Source: QQUJ01 sp050287605
GTDB taxonomy: Bacteria; Pseudomonadota; Gammaproteobacteria; QQUJ01
Direction: 5' to 3'
DNA: 64,000 bases
NCBI GenBank assembly: GCA_050287605.1
Contig: JBNKCG010000042.1
Coordinates: 62,001 to 126,000 of the forward strand
Shown: positions 46,156-54,623 of the stretch, in pieces
Layout: every line of letters starts with the position of its first letter
How positions within the stretch are numbered: position 1 is the first letter of the stretch
The notes under the pieces: model-generated
The model's input: only the letters and a program-made list of their open reading frames with translations
What the model was told of the DNA's origin: nothing
The model's database searches: none
Position numbers and translations under genes: made by a program

Positions 46156-47943
46156 ATGGCGGCGGTTAGCACATTGCTGCGGCTGCTCGGCTACCTGCGC
46201 CCCTATTGGGCGGCGATCCTGCTGACTTGGGTCGCCTCCGTACTGGTGTTGCTGGTCCAGGGTGTGAGCATCTGGGTTGCGGCGGACTTTCTTGAAAAAC
46301 TGCTGACCACGGGAGGCCGCCCGCAAGGAACCGATGATGCCTTTGCCATCGTGCAGCGGCTCAACGAGTTGGCGGCCTACATCCTCACCCGCGATACGCC
46401 GTTCGATACCCTGGTGGCGGCGGCGGTCACCCTGCTCATCTGCGGCTTGCTGATGTCGGTGCTGCGCCTGTCGAAGCTGTTTATATTTGCCACCGTCAAT
46501 CAGCGCGTTCTGCAACGCGTACGCCGGCAGATGTTCGAGCATCTCACGCGGCTCGAGTTGGGGTTTTCCATTCGCTACCGTCCGGGCGAGATCACCTCGC
46601 TGTTCGTCAACGATGTCAATCAGCTCAACTACGCGCTGATCGATGTGACCGACCGCGTGGTCATGCAGCCGGCGCGCCTGGTGTTCGCCCTGGTGTTGAT
46701 GGGTTCGCTGTCGTGGAGTCTGACCGTGTGGGCGGTGCTGTTTCTGGTGGCGAGCGGATGGGTGGTGCACCGTAGCGGCGGACGCCTGGAACGCCTGTCG
46801 AGAAGATCCATGGAGCGGCTGGCCGGCCTCCAGGGCCATCTGACGGAGTACCTCTCCACCGTGCTACTGGCGCGTGCCTTCAGCCGCGAGAGCCACGAGG
46901 TGCAGAAGTTCGACGATGCCAACGCCGCTTGGCGTCGCAACCAGACGGCGCTGATGATGAACGATGCGCTGGGACCGCAGTTGGTGCGCATCAGCTCGGT
47001 GATATCGGGTTGTGCACTGTTGGTGATTGGTGGGCGCGAGGTGTTCGTACTCGGCACCCTGCAGGGGGCGGACCTGCTGAAGCTTGCTTTGTTGCTACCC
47101 ATGGCGACCTATCCCATGGAGGCGCTCGCTTCGCTCTACATGGCGCTGCGCACCTCCCTGGCCAGTGCCAAGCGGGTATTTGCGTTTTTGCAGCTGCCGG
47201 CCGAGCGTGCACATGCCGATGGCGATATCGAGGTGAATGGGCTGGGCGAAGGCATAACGCTCGAGGCAGTGGATTACCACATCGGCCAGAAGCGCATCCT
47301 GTGCCACGTCGATCTGGTGATTCCGCGCGGCAGCACCGTCGTCGTTTACGGTCCGTCGGGTTCCGGCAAAACCACCCTGCTTTCGCTGATCGCCGGGTTC
47401 AACGCGCCCACGGCAGGCAGCATTCGCGTCGACGGCGATGACCTGCAGCAGGTTGCCCTATCCAGTTGGCGACGCTGTCTCGGGATCGTGATGCAAAGTC
47501 CACTCCTGTTGAATGCCACCGTTCGCGACAATTTGCGCTACGCCTGCCCCACTGCGACTGACGAGCAGATGCGCAGCGCCCTGGAGGCTGCCATGCTCCC
47601 CGTTACTACCGCACACGGCGACCTGCTGGACTTTGCGGTCGGCAATCGGGGCGACGTACTCTCCGGCGGCGAGCGCCAGCGCCTGACCATCGCACGTGCT
47701 GTGCTCAACTCCCCCGAGGTGCTGCTGATCGATGAGCCCACATCCATGCTGGATGAGGAGAACAGCCGACTGATCGTCGAGAGTTTGAAGCACGCCGGTG
47801 CGGGCAAGACGCTGGTTATCGTCACCCACGACCCCCGCTTCCGGGAGATTGCGGACGTCGTCTACCTCATGGACGATGGGCGCTTGTCTATGGACGTCAA
47901 TCGCATAGACGGTGAAGCCGCGGAAGTTGCCCATGCCGGGTGA
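46156..47943 (+). CDS. MsbA/LasD-like ABC exporter
   Basis: 595 residues in the half-transporter layout: about six membrane helices over residues 1-340, with an inserted polar loop at 50-90, then an ATPase domain. Walker A VVYGPSGSGKTTLLSLIAGF, signature LSGGERQRLTIARAVL, Walker B VLLIDEPTSMLDEE, switch His in VIVTHDPRF. No N-terminal C39 peptidase domain is present, consistent with leader removal by the separate B2 protein next to it. It is the probable inner-membrane exporter of the mature peptide. Confidence 0.88.
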   Translation: MAAVSTLLRLLGYLRPYWAAILLTWVASVLVLLVQGVSIWVAADFLEKLLTTGGRPQGTDDAFAIVQRLNELAAYILTRDTPFDTLVAAAVTLLICGLLMSVLRLSKLFIFATVNQRVLQRVRRQMFEHLTRLELGFSIRYRPGEITSLFVNDVNQLNYALIDVTDRVVMQPARLVFALVLMGSLSWSLTVWAVLFLVASGWVVHRSGGRLERLSRRSMERLAGLQGHLTEYLSTVLLARAFSRESHEVQKFDDANAAWRRNQTALMMNDALGPQLVRISSVISGCALLVIGGREVFVLGTLQGADLLKLALLLPMATYPMEALASLYMALRTSLASAKRVFAFLQLPAERAHADGDIEVNGLGEGITLEAVDYHIGQKRILCHVDLVIPRGSTVVVYGPSGSGKTTLLSLIAGFNAPTAGSIRVDGDDLQQVALSSWRRCLGIVMQSPLLLNATVRDNLRYACPTATDEQMRSALEAAMLPVTTAHGDLLDFAVGNRGDVLSGGERQRLTIARAVLNSPEVLLIDEPTSMLDEENSRLIVESLKHAGAGKTLVIVTHDPRFREIADVVYLMDDGRLSMDVNRIDGEAAEVAHAG

Positions 47944-48400
47944 ACGTCCGCTCCCGCTGTCGCGCATGGCGATCACCGGCTTGACGGTGCGCGCGTTGGC
48001 GTATGCGGCGTATATCCGTGTGCGACGGCGTCCGGAACTGCTGCGGCCGGTGACTGTGCGCACCGCATGGAGCTTGGCCCCCGATGCGGTGGACGCGACC
48101 GTGCAGACGGTCGATCGTCTGGTGCACCGTGTGGTGTTCTGGCGCCGGGCGCGCTGCTTCTACCGTGCGGTCGCGCTGGCCACCGTGCTGGGCAGTTGCG
48201 GTTATCGTCTGGTGATCAATTTCGGCTTCAGCGAACGCGGCGGGCGCAATGGTCGTTCACGCATGCATTGCTGGCTGACGTGGAACGACCGACTGTTTTT
48301 CGAACCGCAGACCACGGCGCGGGATTTTCCCGTGGCCATGGGTACCTCGCCTGGCGGAATTCGCTACTGGAGTGCCGCTTCGACCGGGCAGGTCTTGTGA
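47933..48400 (+). CDS. Lasso-type B2 leader peptidase (transglutaminase-like)
   Basis: 155 residues. The papain/transglutaminase-like triad is visible: C75 in RARCFYRAVAL, H112 in RMHCWL and D119 in TWND. Lasso B2 (PF13471) proteins have this C-H-D pattern and cut the leader after the residue following a conserved Thr. The preceding 70 residues are basic and helical. The ATG at 47933 overlaps the ABC exporter by 11 bases; a GTG at 47912 is also in frame. The next gene is the PqqD-like partner, so the split B2-B1 pair is intact though in reversed order. Confidence 0.86.
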   Translation: MPGERPLPLSRMAITGLTVRALAYAAYIRVRRRPELLRPVTVRTAWSLAPDAVDATVQTVDRLVHRVVFWRRARCFYRAVALATVLGSCGYRLVINFGFSERGGRNGRSRMHCWLTWNDRLFFEPQTTARDFPVAMGTSPGGIRYWSAASTGQVL

Positions 48401-48426
48401 ATTACGCAATGAGGGAGGAATCGACC

Positions 48427-48699
48427 GTGCCTTATACCATACCGGACAACATCACCTGGAAGAATCTCGACGCTGGCGTGGTTCTGCTTAATCTCGACAG
48501 CGGCGCCTATTACACGCTCAATGAAACCGCCAGCCACATATGGCGTGACCTGCTGGAGGGGCGTGACGAAGCGGTAATCATCGAGGGATTGGCGCAAGCC
48601 TACGATGCCGATGCGCAGACCCTTGGTGCGGACGTGCGCGAGCAGCTCCAGTTTTTCGTCGACGAGGGCCTCATCGACGCCGGCGGTCCGGACACCTGA
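48427..48699 (+). CDS. PqqD-like RiPP recognition element (lasso B1-like)
   Basis: 90 residues from GTG 48427, chosen because GAGGGAGGA lies just upstream; in-frame starts at 48397 and 48409 also exist. The family core is seen: IPDNITWKNLDAGVVLLNLD, then GAYYTLNETASHIWRDLLEG. The wHTH-type fold binds leader peptides and delivers them to B2 or radical SAM enzymes. It is the only free-standing recognition element in the island, so it probably presents the single precursor to several enzymes. The island ends here. Confidence 0.88.
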   Translation: MPYTIPDNITWKNLDAGVVLLNLDSGAYYTLNETASHIWRDLLEGRDEAVIIEGLAQAYDADAQTLGADVREQLQFFVDEGLIDAGGPDT

Positions 48700-48753
48700 A
48701 GCGTCGGGGCAAAGCCGGAACCTTGCTGCGCCGCAGTATCTTACTTACCCACT

Positions 48754-48775
48754 GGGATATTCAAAAGGTTATCCC
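48754..48775. promoter_or_regulatory. Operator-like dyad before the thioredoxin-ttrSR genes
   Basis: GGGATA (48754-48759) and TATCCC (48770-48775) are a perfect 6-base inverted repeat with a 10-base A-rich spacer. They lie about 60 bases before the thioredoxin start, in the 136-base gap after the RiPP island. Clear promoter boxes are not seen. Confidence 0.3.
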
Positions 48776-48835
48776 GACTCTGCTAGCGTGGTAACTTCGG
48801 GCGACCGTTCCGAAGCTGCGAGAGACGGGAGTGGG

Positions 48836-49348
48836 ATGTCGATTCGTTGTGCACCGTGGGTTGTGGGGCTGCTCTGCGCGCTGACGCTGGCGGCCACCGC
48901 GCGTGCGGTTGTGGATGCGGTGCCGGAGGCACGGGATCTCTCCGCCGCCGGCCCGTTGGCCGCCCAACCCGAGCTGCCGCTGCTGCTGGTATTCACCGCC
49001 GACGACTGCACGTTCTGCGAGCGTCTCGAGGAGGAGGTGCTGGTGCCGATGCTGCGCAGCGGCGATTACGACCGGCGGCTGATCATCCGCGCCGTCAACC
49101 TCAGCGGAAGCAGTCTGATAGGGTTTGACGGAGTGCGCGTCGATCCCTGGGAGGTCGCGCGCCGCTACGACGTCAAGGTGACCCCGACCATGGTGGTCGT
49201 GGACCATACCGGCGTGCCGCTGGCGGATCCCATGGTCGGTTTGGGGCCGGTGGACTACGTGGAAAGTCGTATCGTCGCGGCGCTCCGACACGCCCACCGC
49301 GACGACGGCGCGGCGCCGTCCGCACCGGTACTTGGCGTGACCCGATGA
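48836..49348 (+). CDS. Periplasmic thioredoxin-like protein
   Basis: 170 residues. A signal peptide (VVGLLCALTLAATARA) precedes a thioredoxin fold with the pair C58-T-F-C61 in FTADDCTFCERLEEEV and the cis-Pro motif VTPTMVVVDHTG. It resembles SoxS/SoxW-type proteins that keep Sox components reduced. It is the first gene of a unit continuing into ttrS, whose start overlaps its stop by four bases. Confidence 0.85.
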   Translation: MSIRCAPWVVGLLCALTLAATARAVVDAVPEARDLSAAGPLAAQPELPLLLVFTADDCTFCERLEEEVLVPMLRSGDYDRRLIIRAVNLSGSSLIGFDGVRVDPWEVARRYDVKVTPTMVVVDHTGVPLADPMVGLGPVDYVESRIVAALRHAHRDDGAAPSAPVLGVTR

Positions 49349-51501
49349 GGCGCTGGGCAACGGCATGGGTCGCGATCCTGGCGTTGCTCGGCGGCAACGC
49401 GCTTTTTGCTGCGCCGCAAACCGTCTCCATCGGCGTGCTCACCCACCGCGGTGAGGAGGCGACGCTCGCCGCCTGGAACCCGACGGCGGACTACCTCAGC
49501 AATCACGTTCACGGCTACCGCTTCGTCATCAAGCCGCTCGATTTCGACGACGTGGATAACGCCGTGACCGCCGGCGCCATCGACTTCATCCTCGTCAACT
49601 CGGGCATGTACGTGAACCTGGAGGTGCGGCGTGGCGTCTCGCGCATCGCCACGCTCAACAACCGTCGCAGCGACGATCGCAGCTACAACGTCTTTGGCGG
49701 CGTCATCTTCACCCGCGCCGACCGCACCGACATCAAGACGCTGCAGGATCTCCACGGCAGCCGCTTTGCCGCCGTCCACCCCATCTCGCTGGGGGGGTAT
49801 CAGATGGCGTGGCGCGAAATGCACGCCCTGGGCATCGAGCCGCGCGACGACTTCAAGGTGCTCGATTTCCTCAACGTGCATGACCGCGTCGTCCAGGGGG
49901 TGCTGAACGGTACCTACGATGCCGGCACGGTACGCACCGATATCCTTGAGCGCATGGTGCTGGACGGCAAGATCGAAGCCGATCAGTTTCGCATCGTCAA
50001 TCCGCAGCCGTTGACCGACGAGTTTCCCTTTGTGCGCAGCACCCGCCTCTATCCCGAATGGCCGTTTGCCAAGGCGCGCGCGACCAGCAACGAGCTGGCG
50101 CAACAGGTGGCCGTCGCCCTGCTCAGCATGCCGCGTAACCATCGGGCGGCGTTGGCCGGGCGCTATGCCGGATGGACGGTGCCGCTGGACTACCAGCTGG
50201 TGCACGATCTGTTCAAAGAGCTCAATCTGGGCCCGTACGCCTCGCTGGGGAAGATCACGCTGGGGGTGGTGTGGCGCAAGTACTGGTACTGGGTGATCGC
50301 GGCGCTGCTGATCGTGGCCGGCGCGGTGACGGGTACCGCCTGGATCGTCTATCTCTACCGCGAGCTGGCGCGCGCCAAGGCGGGTCTGGAGCGGCGCTAC
50401 GAATCGATTTTGCGCTCGGTGGGCGAAGGGGTATACGGCGTCGATCTCAACGGCCTCTCCACCTTCGTCAATCCCGCCATGGAACGCCTCACCGGTTGGA
50501 GCGCCGCCGAGCTGATCGGACAGAAGCAGCACGACCTGCTGCACCACACCAAGGCCGATGGCAGCGCCCACCCGCGCGAGGAGTGCCCGGTCTACCTGAC
50601 CATCCGCGATGGCAAACAGCGCCAGGTGGAAGACGTCTTCTGGCGGCGCGACGGGACGCCGTTTCCGGTGGAGTTCACCAGCGCGCCGGTGCGCGATTCC
50701 AAGGGCAGCATCGTCGGCGCTGTGGTGGTGTTCCGCGACATCACCGAACGGCGCGAAGCCGAAGCGGCGGAGCGCGACCGCCAGGCTGAACTCGCCCACG
50801 CCGCGCGCCTGAGCACCATGGGCGAGATGGCCACCGGCATCGCCCACGAGGTCAACCAGCCGCTCTCCGCCATCGCCAACTACACGGCTGCCTGCATCCG
50901 CATGCTGCAGTCGGAAGAGTACTCGCGCGACTCGGTACTGGAGGCGATGCAGCTTGCCGCCCGCCAGGCGCGTCGTGCCGGGGAGATCATTCGCCGCATC
51001 CGCGCCTACATCCGCAAGGCGGGCCCGGCGCCGCAGCCGGTGGATATCAATTCCCTGATTCGCGAAGTGGTGGCGATGCTCAAACCGGACAGCCTGAAAC
51101 ACGGCATCGTCATCGAACTCGACCTGGCACCCGATCTGCCCCCGGTGCCCGCCCATGCCATCGAGATCGAACAGGTCACGCTCAATCTGGCGCGCAACGC
51201 CATCGACGCCATGGCTTCGCTCAACCGCGGCCCGTTGATCCTGCGCATCGCGACGAGGACGGGTAACGACGGGCAGGTCGAAGTGCGGGTGAGCGACCGT
51301 GGCGTGGGATTCAACGGCGAAGACAGCGAGACGGTATTCACGCCGTTCTACACCACCAAATCGGCAGGGATGGGCCTGGGGCTCTCCATCAGCCGGCGCA
51401 TCGTCGAATCCCACGGCGGCACGCTGTGGGCCACCGCCAATGCGGATCAGGGGGCGACGTTCCACTTCTCGCTACCCACACAGCGCCAGGAGGCGGCATG
51501 A
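49345..51501 (+). CDS. TtrS-like sensor histidine kinase with PhnD-type periplasmic domain
   Basis: 718 residues. A signal peptide is followed by a phosphate/phosphonate-binding-like domain (about 25-305: TVSIGVLTHRGEEATLAAWN and VLNGTYDAGTVRTDILERM). A single helix near 315-335 comes next, then a PAS domain (YGVDLNGLSTFVNPAMERLT), a dimerisation box with His501 (GIAHEVNQPLSAIANYTA) and the ATPase domain (GVGFNGEDSE, GMGLGLSISRRIVE). This matches the tetrathionate sensor TtrS. Beside sox genes it probably senses a sulfur oxyanion such as tetrathionate or thiosulfate. Confidence 0.88.
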   Translation: MRRWATAWVAILALLGGNALFAAPQTVSIGVLTHRGEEATLAAWNPTADYLSNHVHGYRFVIKPLDFDDVDNAVTAGAIDFILVNSGMYVNLEVRRGVSRIATLNNRRSDDRSYNVFGGVIFTRADRTDIKTLQDLHGSRFAAVHPISLGGYQMAWREMHALGIEPRDDFKVLDFLNVHDRVVQGVLNGTYDAGTVRTDILERMVLDGKIEADQFRIVNPQPLTDEFPFVRSTRLYPEWPFAKARATSNELAQQVAVALLSMPRNHRAALAGRYAGWTVPLDYQLVHDLFKELNLGPYASLGKITLGVVWRKYWYWVIAALLIVAGAVTGTAWIVYLYRELARAKAGLERRYESILRSVGEGVYGVDLNGLSTFVNPAMERLTGWSAAELIGQKQHDLLHHTKADGSAHPREECPVYLTIRDGKQRQVEDVFWRRDGTPFPVEFTSAPVRDSKGSIVGAVVVFRDITERREAEAAERDRQAELAHAARLSTMGEMATGIAHEVNQPLSAIANYTAACIRMLQSEEYSRDSVLEAMQLAARQARRAGEIIRRIRAYIRKAGPAPQPVDINSLIREVVAMLKPDSLKHGIVIELDLAPDLPPVPAHAIEIEQVTLNLARNAIDAMASLNRGPLILRIATRTGNDGQVEVRVSDRGVGFNGEDSETVFTPFYTTKSAGMGLGLSISRRIVESHGGTLWATANADQGATFHFSLPTQRQEAA

Positions 51502-52139
51502 ACCCGAAACCGACCGTATTCGTGGTGGACGACGACGAGGCGGTGCGCGATTCGCTGGGTTGGCTGGTGCGCTCGGTGGGTTTGGAGGTGGTTACGGCTG
51601 CTTCCGCGGGCGACTTCCTGGATCGCTTTGATCGCGATCAGCACGGCTGCGTGGTGCTCGACATCCGCATGCCCGGCATGAGCGGGCTGGAGCTGCTGAC
51701 GCGTCTGCAGGAGCTGGGGTCCACGTTGCCGGTCATCATCATCACCGGTCACGGCGACGTGCCCATGGCGGTGCGCGCCCTCAAGGCCGGCGCCATGGAG
51801 TTCATCGAAAAGCCGTTCAACGATCAGGTGCTGCTCGACTGCATCCACAAGGCGATCAGCAAGGATGCCGAACGGCGCATCACGCACCAACAGCAGCGCG
51901 AGGTTGCTCAACGTTACCAGCAGCTCACGCCGCGCGAGCGTGAGGTGATGGCTGGGGTCGTGGAGGGTCTGGCCAACAAAGTGATCAGCCGCCGCCTGGA
52001 CATCAGCGTGAAGACCGTGGAGGCGCATCGCGCGCGCATCATGGAAAAGATGCAGGCCGGATCGCTGTCGCACTTGGTGCGCATGGCGCTCATCCTCGAA
52101 TCGCAGACCCCTACCGGTTCGCCGGAACCGTCGCTCTGA
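51498..52139 (+). CDS. TtrR-like FixJ/LuxR-family response regulator
   Basis: 213 residues. The receiver has acids at VFVVDDDEAV, the phosphoacceptor Asp in CVVLDIRMPGMSG (about residue 55), and Thr/Lys switch residues (IIITGHGD, FIEKPF). The C-terminal LuxR-type helix-turn-helix is LTPREREVMAGVVEGLANKV and KTVEAHRARIMEKM. The start overlaps the ttrS stop (ATGA). It presumably controls the soxXYZAB genes that begin 262 bases downstream. Confidence 0.92.
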   Translation: MNPKPTVFVVDDDEAVRDSLGWLVRSVGLEVVTAASAGDFLDRFDRDQHGCVVLDIRMPGMSGLELLTRLQELGSTLPVIIITGHGDVPMAVRALKAGAMEFIEKPFNDQVLLDCIHKAISKDAERRITHQQQREVAQRYQQLTPREREVMAGVVEGLANKVISRRLDISVKTVEAHRARIMEKMQAGSLSHLVRMALILESQTPTGSPEPSL

Positions 52140-52401
52140 ATCTGCGCCGCGCATCGGCGCCAACCCCCTCGCCCAACGCAACCCTCCGAACCGTTCATCC
52201 GCAGCCGTGAGCGGCACCGGCCATTAGGGTTTACCCTCGCTGCTTTGCGTGCTAGCGCGCATGGGCTGGCCACCTTTTCCCCATACCGGCGGGTGATCGC
52301 ACCTCTATTTTCCCTGCCGACACTGCGCTTAACTCGATCCTACAGCAGGAGCGCACCGGCAGGGACAAGCCGCTATATCGTCATTCGACCTGGGAGGAGC
52401 C

Positions 52402-52857
52402 ATGTCTGTAAAACTCGTCGTCAGCGGCGCGATGGCGCTGATGCTAGGCACCGCGACCGCAACCGCGACGGCGGCCGAAGCGCTGGTTGCCTACATCGTG
52501 TCGGGCAACGCCATCACCCAATCGCTTACCGGCAAACCCGGCGATGCCGAACGCGGCAGGCAGCTGGTCATCGGCCGTACCAAGGGCAATTGCCTGGCTT
52601 GCCACATTCTGCCCATCCCCGAAGAAGATGATCACGGGCAGATCGGGCCGCCGCTCGTCGGCGTGGCCAGCCGCCTCTCCGAAGCGGAACTGCGCCTGCG
52701 GGTGGTGGACGCCAAACGCATCAACCCCGCCACCGTCATGCCGGCCTTCTACCGCGTGGAGGGTCTGCACCGCGTGGCGAAGTCATTCGAGGGCAAGCCC
52801 ATTCTCAACGCGCAGGAGATCGAGGATGTGGTGGCCTACCTGACCACTCTCAAATGA
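52402..52857 (+). CDS. soxX: Sulfur-oxidising protein SoxX, monohaem cytochrome c
   Basis: 151 residues. A signal peptide ends near TAAEA. The haem site is C64-L-A-C67-H68, with the distal Met probably in the TVMPAFYRV segment. It pairs with SoxA to form SoxAX, which attaches thiosulfate to the SoxY Cys in the periplasm. The preceding gap from 52140 holds no clear promoter, only a GGGT/ACCC mini-dyad. Confidence 0.94.
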   Translation: MSVKLVVSGAMALMLGTATATATAAEALVAYIVSGNAITQSLTGKPGDAERGRQLVIGRTKGNCLACHILPIPEEDDHGQIGPPLVGVASRLSEAELRLRVVDAKRINPATVMPAFYRVEGLHRVAKSFEGKPILNAQEIEDVVAYLTTLK

Positions 52858-52883
52858 ACGAGAGCGCAAGAGGAACGACGACG

Positions 52884-53363
52884 ATGTCTCACGAACCCGT
52901 TTACAAAATCCGCTACGGTCGCCGCGAGTTTCTCGCCCTGACCGGAGCGGGCATGGTCGCTGCGGTGGCCGGCACCCTGTTTCCCGGCAAGGTCTTCGCC
53001 ACGGTCGACGAGGCGGCGGCGATGATTGCCAAAATTACCGGGGGTGCTGCCGAAGAGGGAAAGATCACGTTCGATCTGCCGGAAATCGCGTTGAACGGTA
53101 ACACTGTACGCGTCACGGTGATGGTCGACCATCCCATGACCGAAGGCAGCTACATCGACACTATCCACCTGATCGCCGATAGCAATCCCGCGCCGGAAGT
53201 GGCCGATTTTCATCTGTCGCCGGACTGCGGCAAGGCCCAGATCAGCACCAACATGCGCTTGGCCAAGACACAGCACGTCGTCGCCGTCGCCAAGAGCAAC
53301 ACCGGCAAGTTCTATCTGGGCAAACAGCAGACCAAGGTCACCATCGGCGGCTGCGGAGGTTGA
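52884..53363 (+). CDS. soxY: Sulfur carrier protein SoxY
   Basis: 159 residues with a twin-arginine signal (GRREFLALTGAG). The C-terminal swinging arm is complete: TIGGCGG, whose Cys carries sulfur intermediates. The ATG at 52884 has AAGAGGAA upstream; an ATG at 52854 overlapping the soxX stop is in frame. It is the central substrate carrier of the Sox cycle and is exported folded with SoxZ. Confidence 0.95.
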   Translation: MSHEPVYKIRYGRREFLALTGAGMVAAVAGTLFPGKVFATVDEAAAMIAKITGGAAEEGKITFDLPEIALNGNTVRVTVMVDHPMTEGSYIDTIHLIADSNPAPEVADFHLSPDCGKAQISTNMRLAKTQHVVAVAKSNTGKFYLGKQQTKVTIGGCGG

Positions 53364-53368
53364 CGGAC

Positions 53369-53695
53369 ATGGCAAAGAAACCACGTATCAAGCTTCAGGA
53401 ATCCGCCGCCAAGGGCGAGATCGTGCAGGTGAAGACCATTTTCCCGCACGTCATGGAAACCGGTCGTCGGCGCGATAAAACATCCGGTGAGTTGATTCCG
53501 CGCAAGATCATCAATCGCTTCGAGTGCCACTACAACGGCAAGATGATTTTCGCATCGGATCTGCACCCCGCGGTCTCGGCCAATCCCTACATCTCGTTCT
53601 TTTTGCGAGCGCAGGCCAGCGGTCCGGTGGAGTTTCGCTGGGTGGAAGACGGGGGTGCGGTCACCACGGTCTCCCAGCAGCTTGCCGTCAACTGA
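53369..53695 (+). CDS. soxZ: Sulfur carrier partner SoxZ
   Basis: 108 residues without a signal peptide, as expected for a partner exported with SoxY. It has the family strands GEIVQVKTIFPHVMETGRR and ISFFLRAQASGPVEFRWVED. The ATG at 53369 starts just before the conserved core; a TTG nine bases earlier is in frame and overlaps soxY. Confidence 0.95.
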   Translation: MAKKPRIKLQESAAKGEIVQVKTIFPHVMETGRRRDKTSGELIPRKIINRFECHYNGKMIFASDLHPAVSANPYISFFLRAQASGPVEFRWVEDGGAVTTVSQQLAVN

Positions 53696-53709
53696 GCGAG
53701 GGCCAGACT

Positions 53710-54513
53710 ATGAAAGCAACCTATCGATGGCTGGCGGGCGCTGCGCTGGCGCTGCTCGGGGCCGGTGCGGTCTACGCGGGACCGAATCTCGACGATCCCA
53801 AGCTCAAGCCCTACATCAAGGGCCAGTTCTACACCGGCTACATCGTGAACGATGCGTCCACCCGCGAGATGGAGGACGACGATTTTCAGAATCCGTCGTT
53901 TCTCTGGGTGGACCAGGCCGAGGAGCTGTGGGGCAAAGTCGACGGTGAGGCGGGCAAGTCGTGCGCCTCGTGCCACGGTGATGCGGAGAGCCTCAAGGGT
54001 GCGGCCACTAGCTACCCCAAGGTGGACGACGGCAAGCTGATTACGGTGGAACACCGCATCAACCAGTGCCGTACCGAGCGCATGAAGGCCAAGGAGTGGA
54101 AGTGGGAATCGGACGAGATGCTGGGCATGAGCGCGCTGGTGCGCATGCAGTCGCGCGGCATGCCCGTCGACGTGAAGACCGACGGCGACGCAGCACCCTT
54201 CTACGCCCAGGGCAAGGCGTTTTACGAGCAGCGCCGTGGCCAGCTGGATCTGGCGTGTACCCATTGCCACGTACTGCACAACGGCAACATGGTGCGCTCG
54301 GAACTGCTCAGTCACGGCATGCCCAACGGATTTCCCACCTACCGGCTGAAGTGGCAGAAACTCGGATCGCTGCACCGCCGCTTCCGCGGCTGCAATGGCA
54401 ACATTCGCGCCGAGCCCTACAAACAGGGATCGCCCGAGTACACCGCGCTGGAGTTGTACGTCATGGCGCGCGCCAACGGGCTACCGGTGGAGAGCCCCTC
54501 GGTTCGTAAATAG
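53710..54513 (+). CDS. soxA: Diheme cytochrome SoxA
   Basis: 267 residues with a signal peptide (LAGAALALLGAGAVYA). Two haem sites are visible: C85-A-S-C88-H89 and C183-T-H-C186-H187. Cys228 in RFRGCNGNIRAEPY is the active-site thiol that ligates haem 2 and becomes persulfidated. With SoxX it catalyses the first oxidative step. It is followed by a very stable hairpin before soxB. Confidence 0.95.
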   Translation: MKATYRWLAGAALALLGAGAVYAGPNLDDPKLKPYIKGQFYTGYIVNDASTREMEDDDFQNPSFLWVDQAEELWGKVDGEAGKSCASCHGDAESLKGAATSYPKVDDGKLITVEHRINQCRTERMKAKEWKWESDEMLGMSALVRMQSRGMPVDVKTDGDAAPFYAQGKAFYEQRRGQLDLACTHCHVLHNGNMVRSELLSHGMPNGFPTYRLKWQKLGSLHRRFRGCNGNIRAEPYKQGSPEYTALELYVMARANGLPVESPSVRK

Positions 54514-54536
54514 CAGGCCTATTGGCTGAACGCGAT

Positions 54537-54575
54537 GCGCCGCCCCTGCTCCTGGTGTAAGGAGCGGGGCGGCGC
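54537..54575 (+). promoter_or_regulatory. Very stable hairpin between soxA and soxB
   Basis: GCGCCGCCCC (54537-54546) pairs with GGGGCGGCGC (54566-54575) and GCTCC (54548-54552) with GGAGC (54561-54565); one T is bulged and the loop is eight bases. There is no T-run after it. It may act as a processing or stability boundary that lets soxXYZA transcripts outnumber soxB, or as a partial terminator. Confidence 0.55.
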
Positions 54576-54623
54576 ACGGGGATAACGCGCGTTGGCAGCG
54601 CCTGCCCGAGAGATTGATCCGTC

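Noticed and set aside
33785..48699. Ordinary lasso peptide cluster
   Set aside because: B2 and PqqD-like genes are present, but there is no asparagine-synthetase-like cyclase and the core has no acid at positions 7-9.
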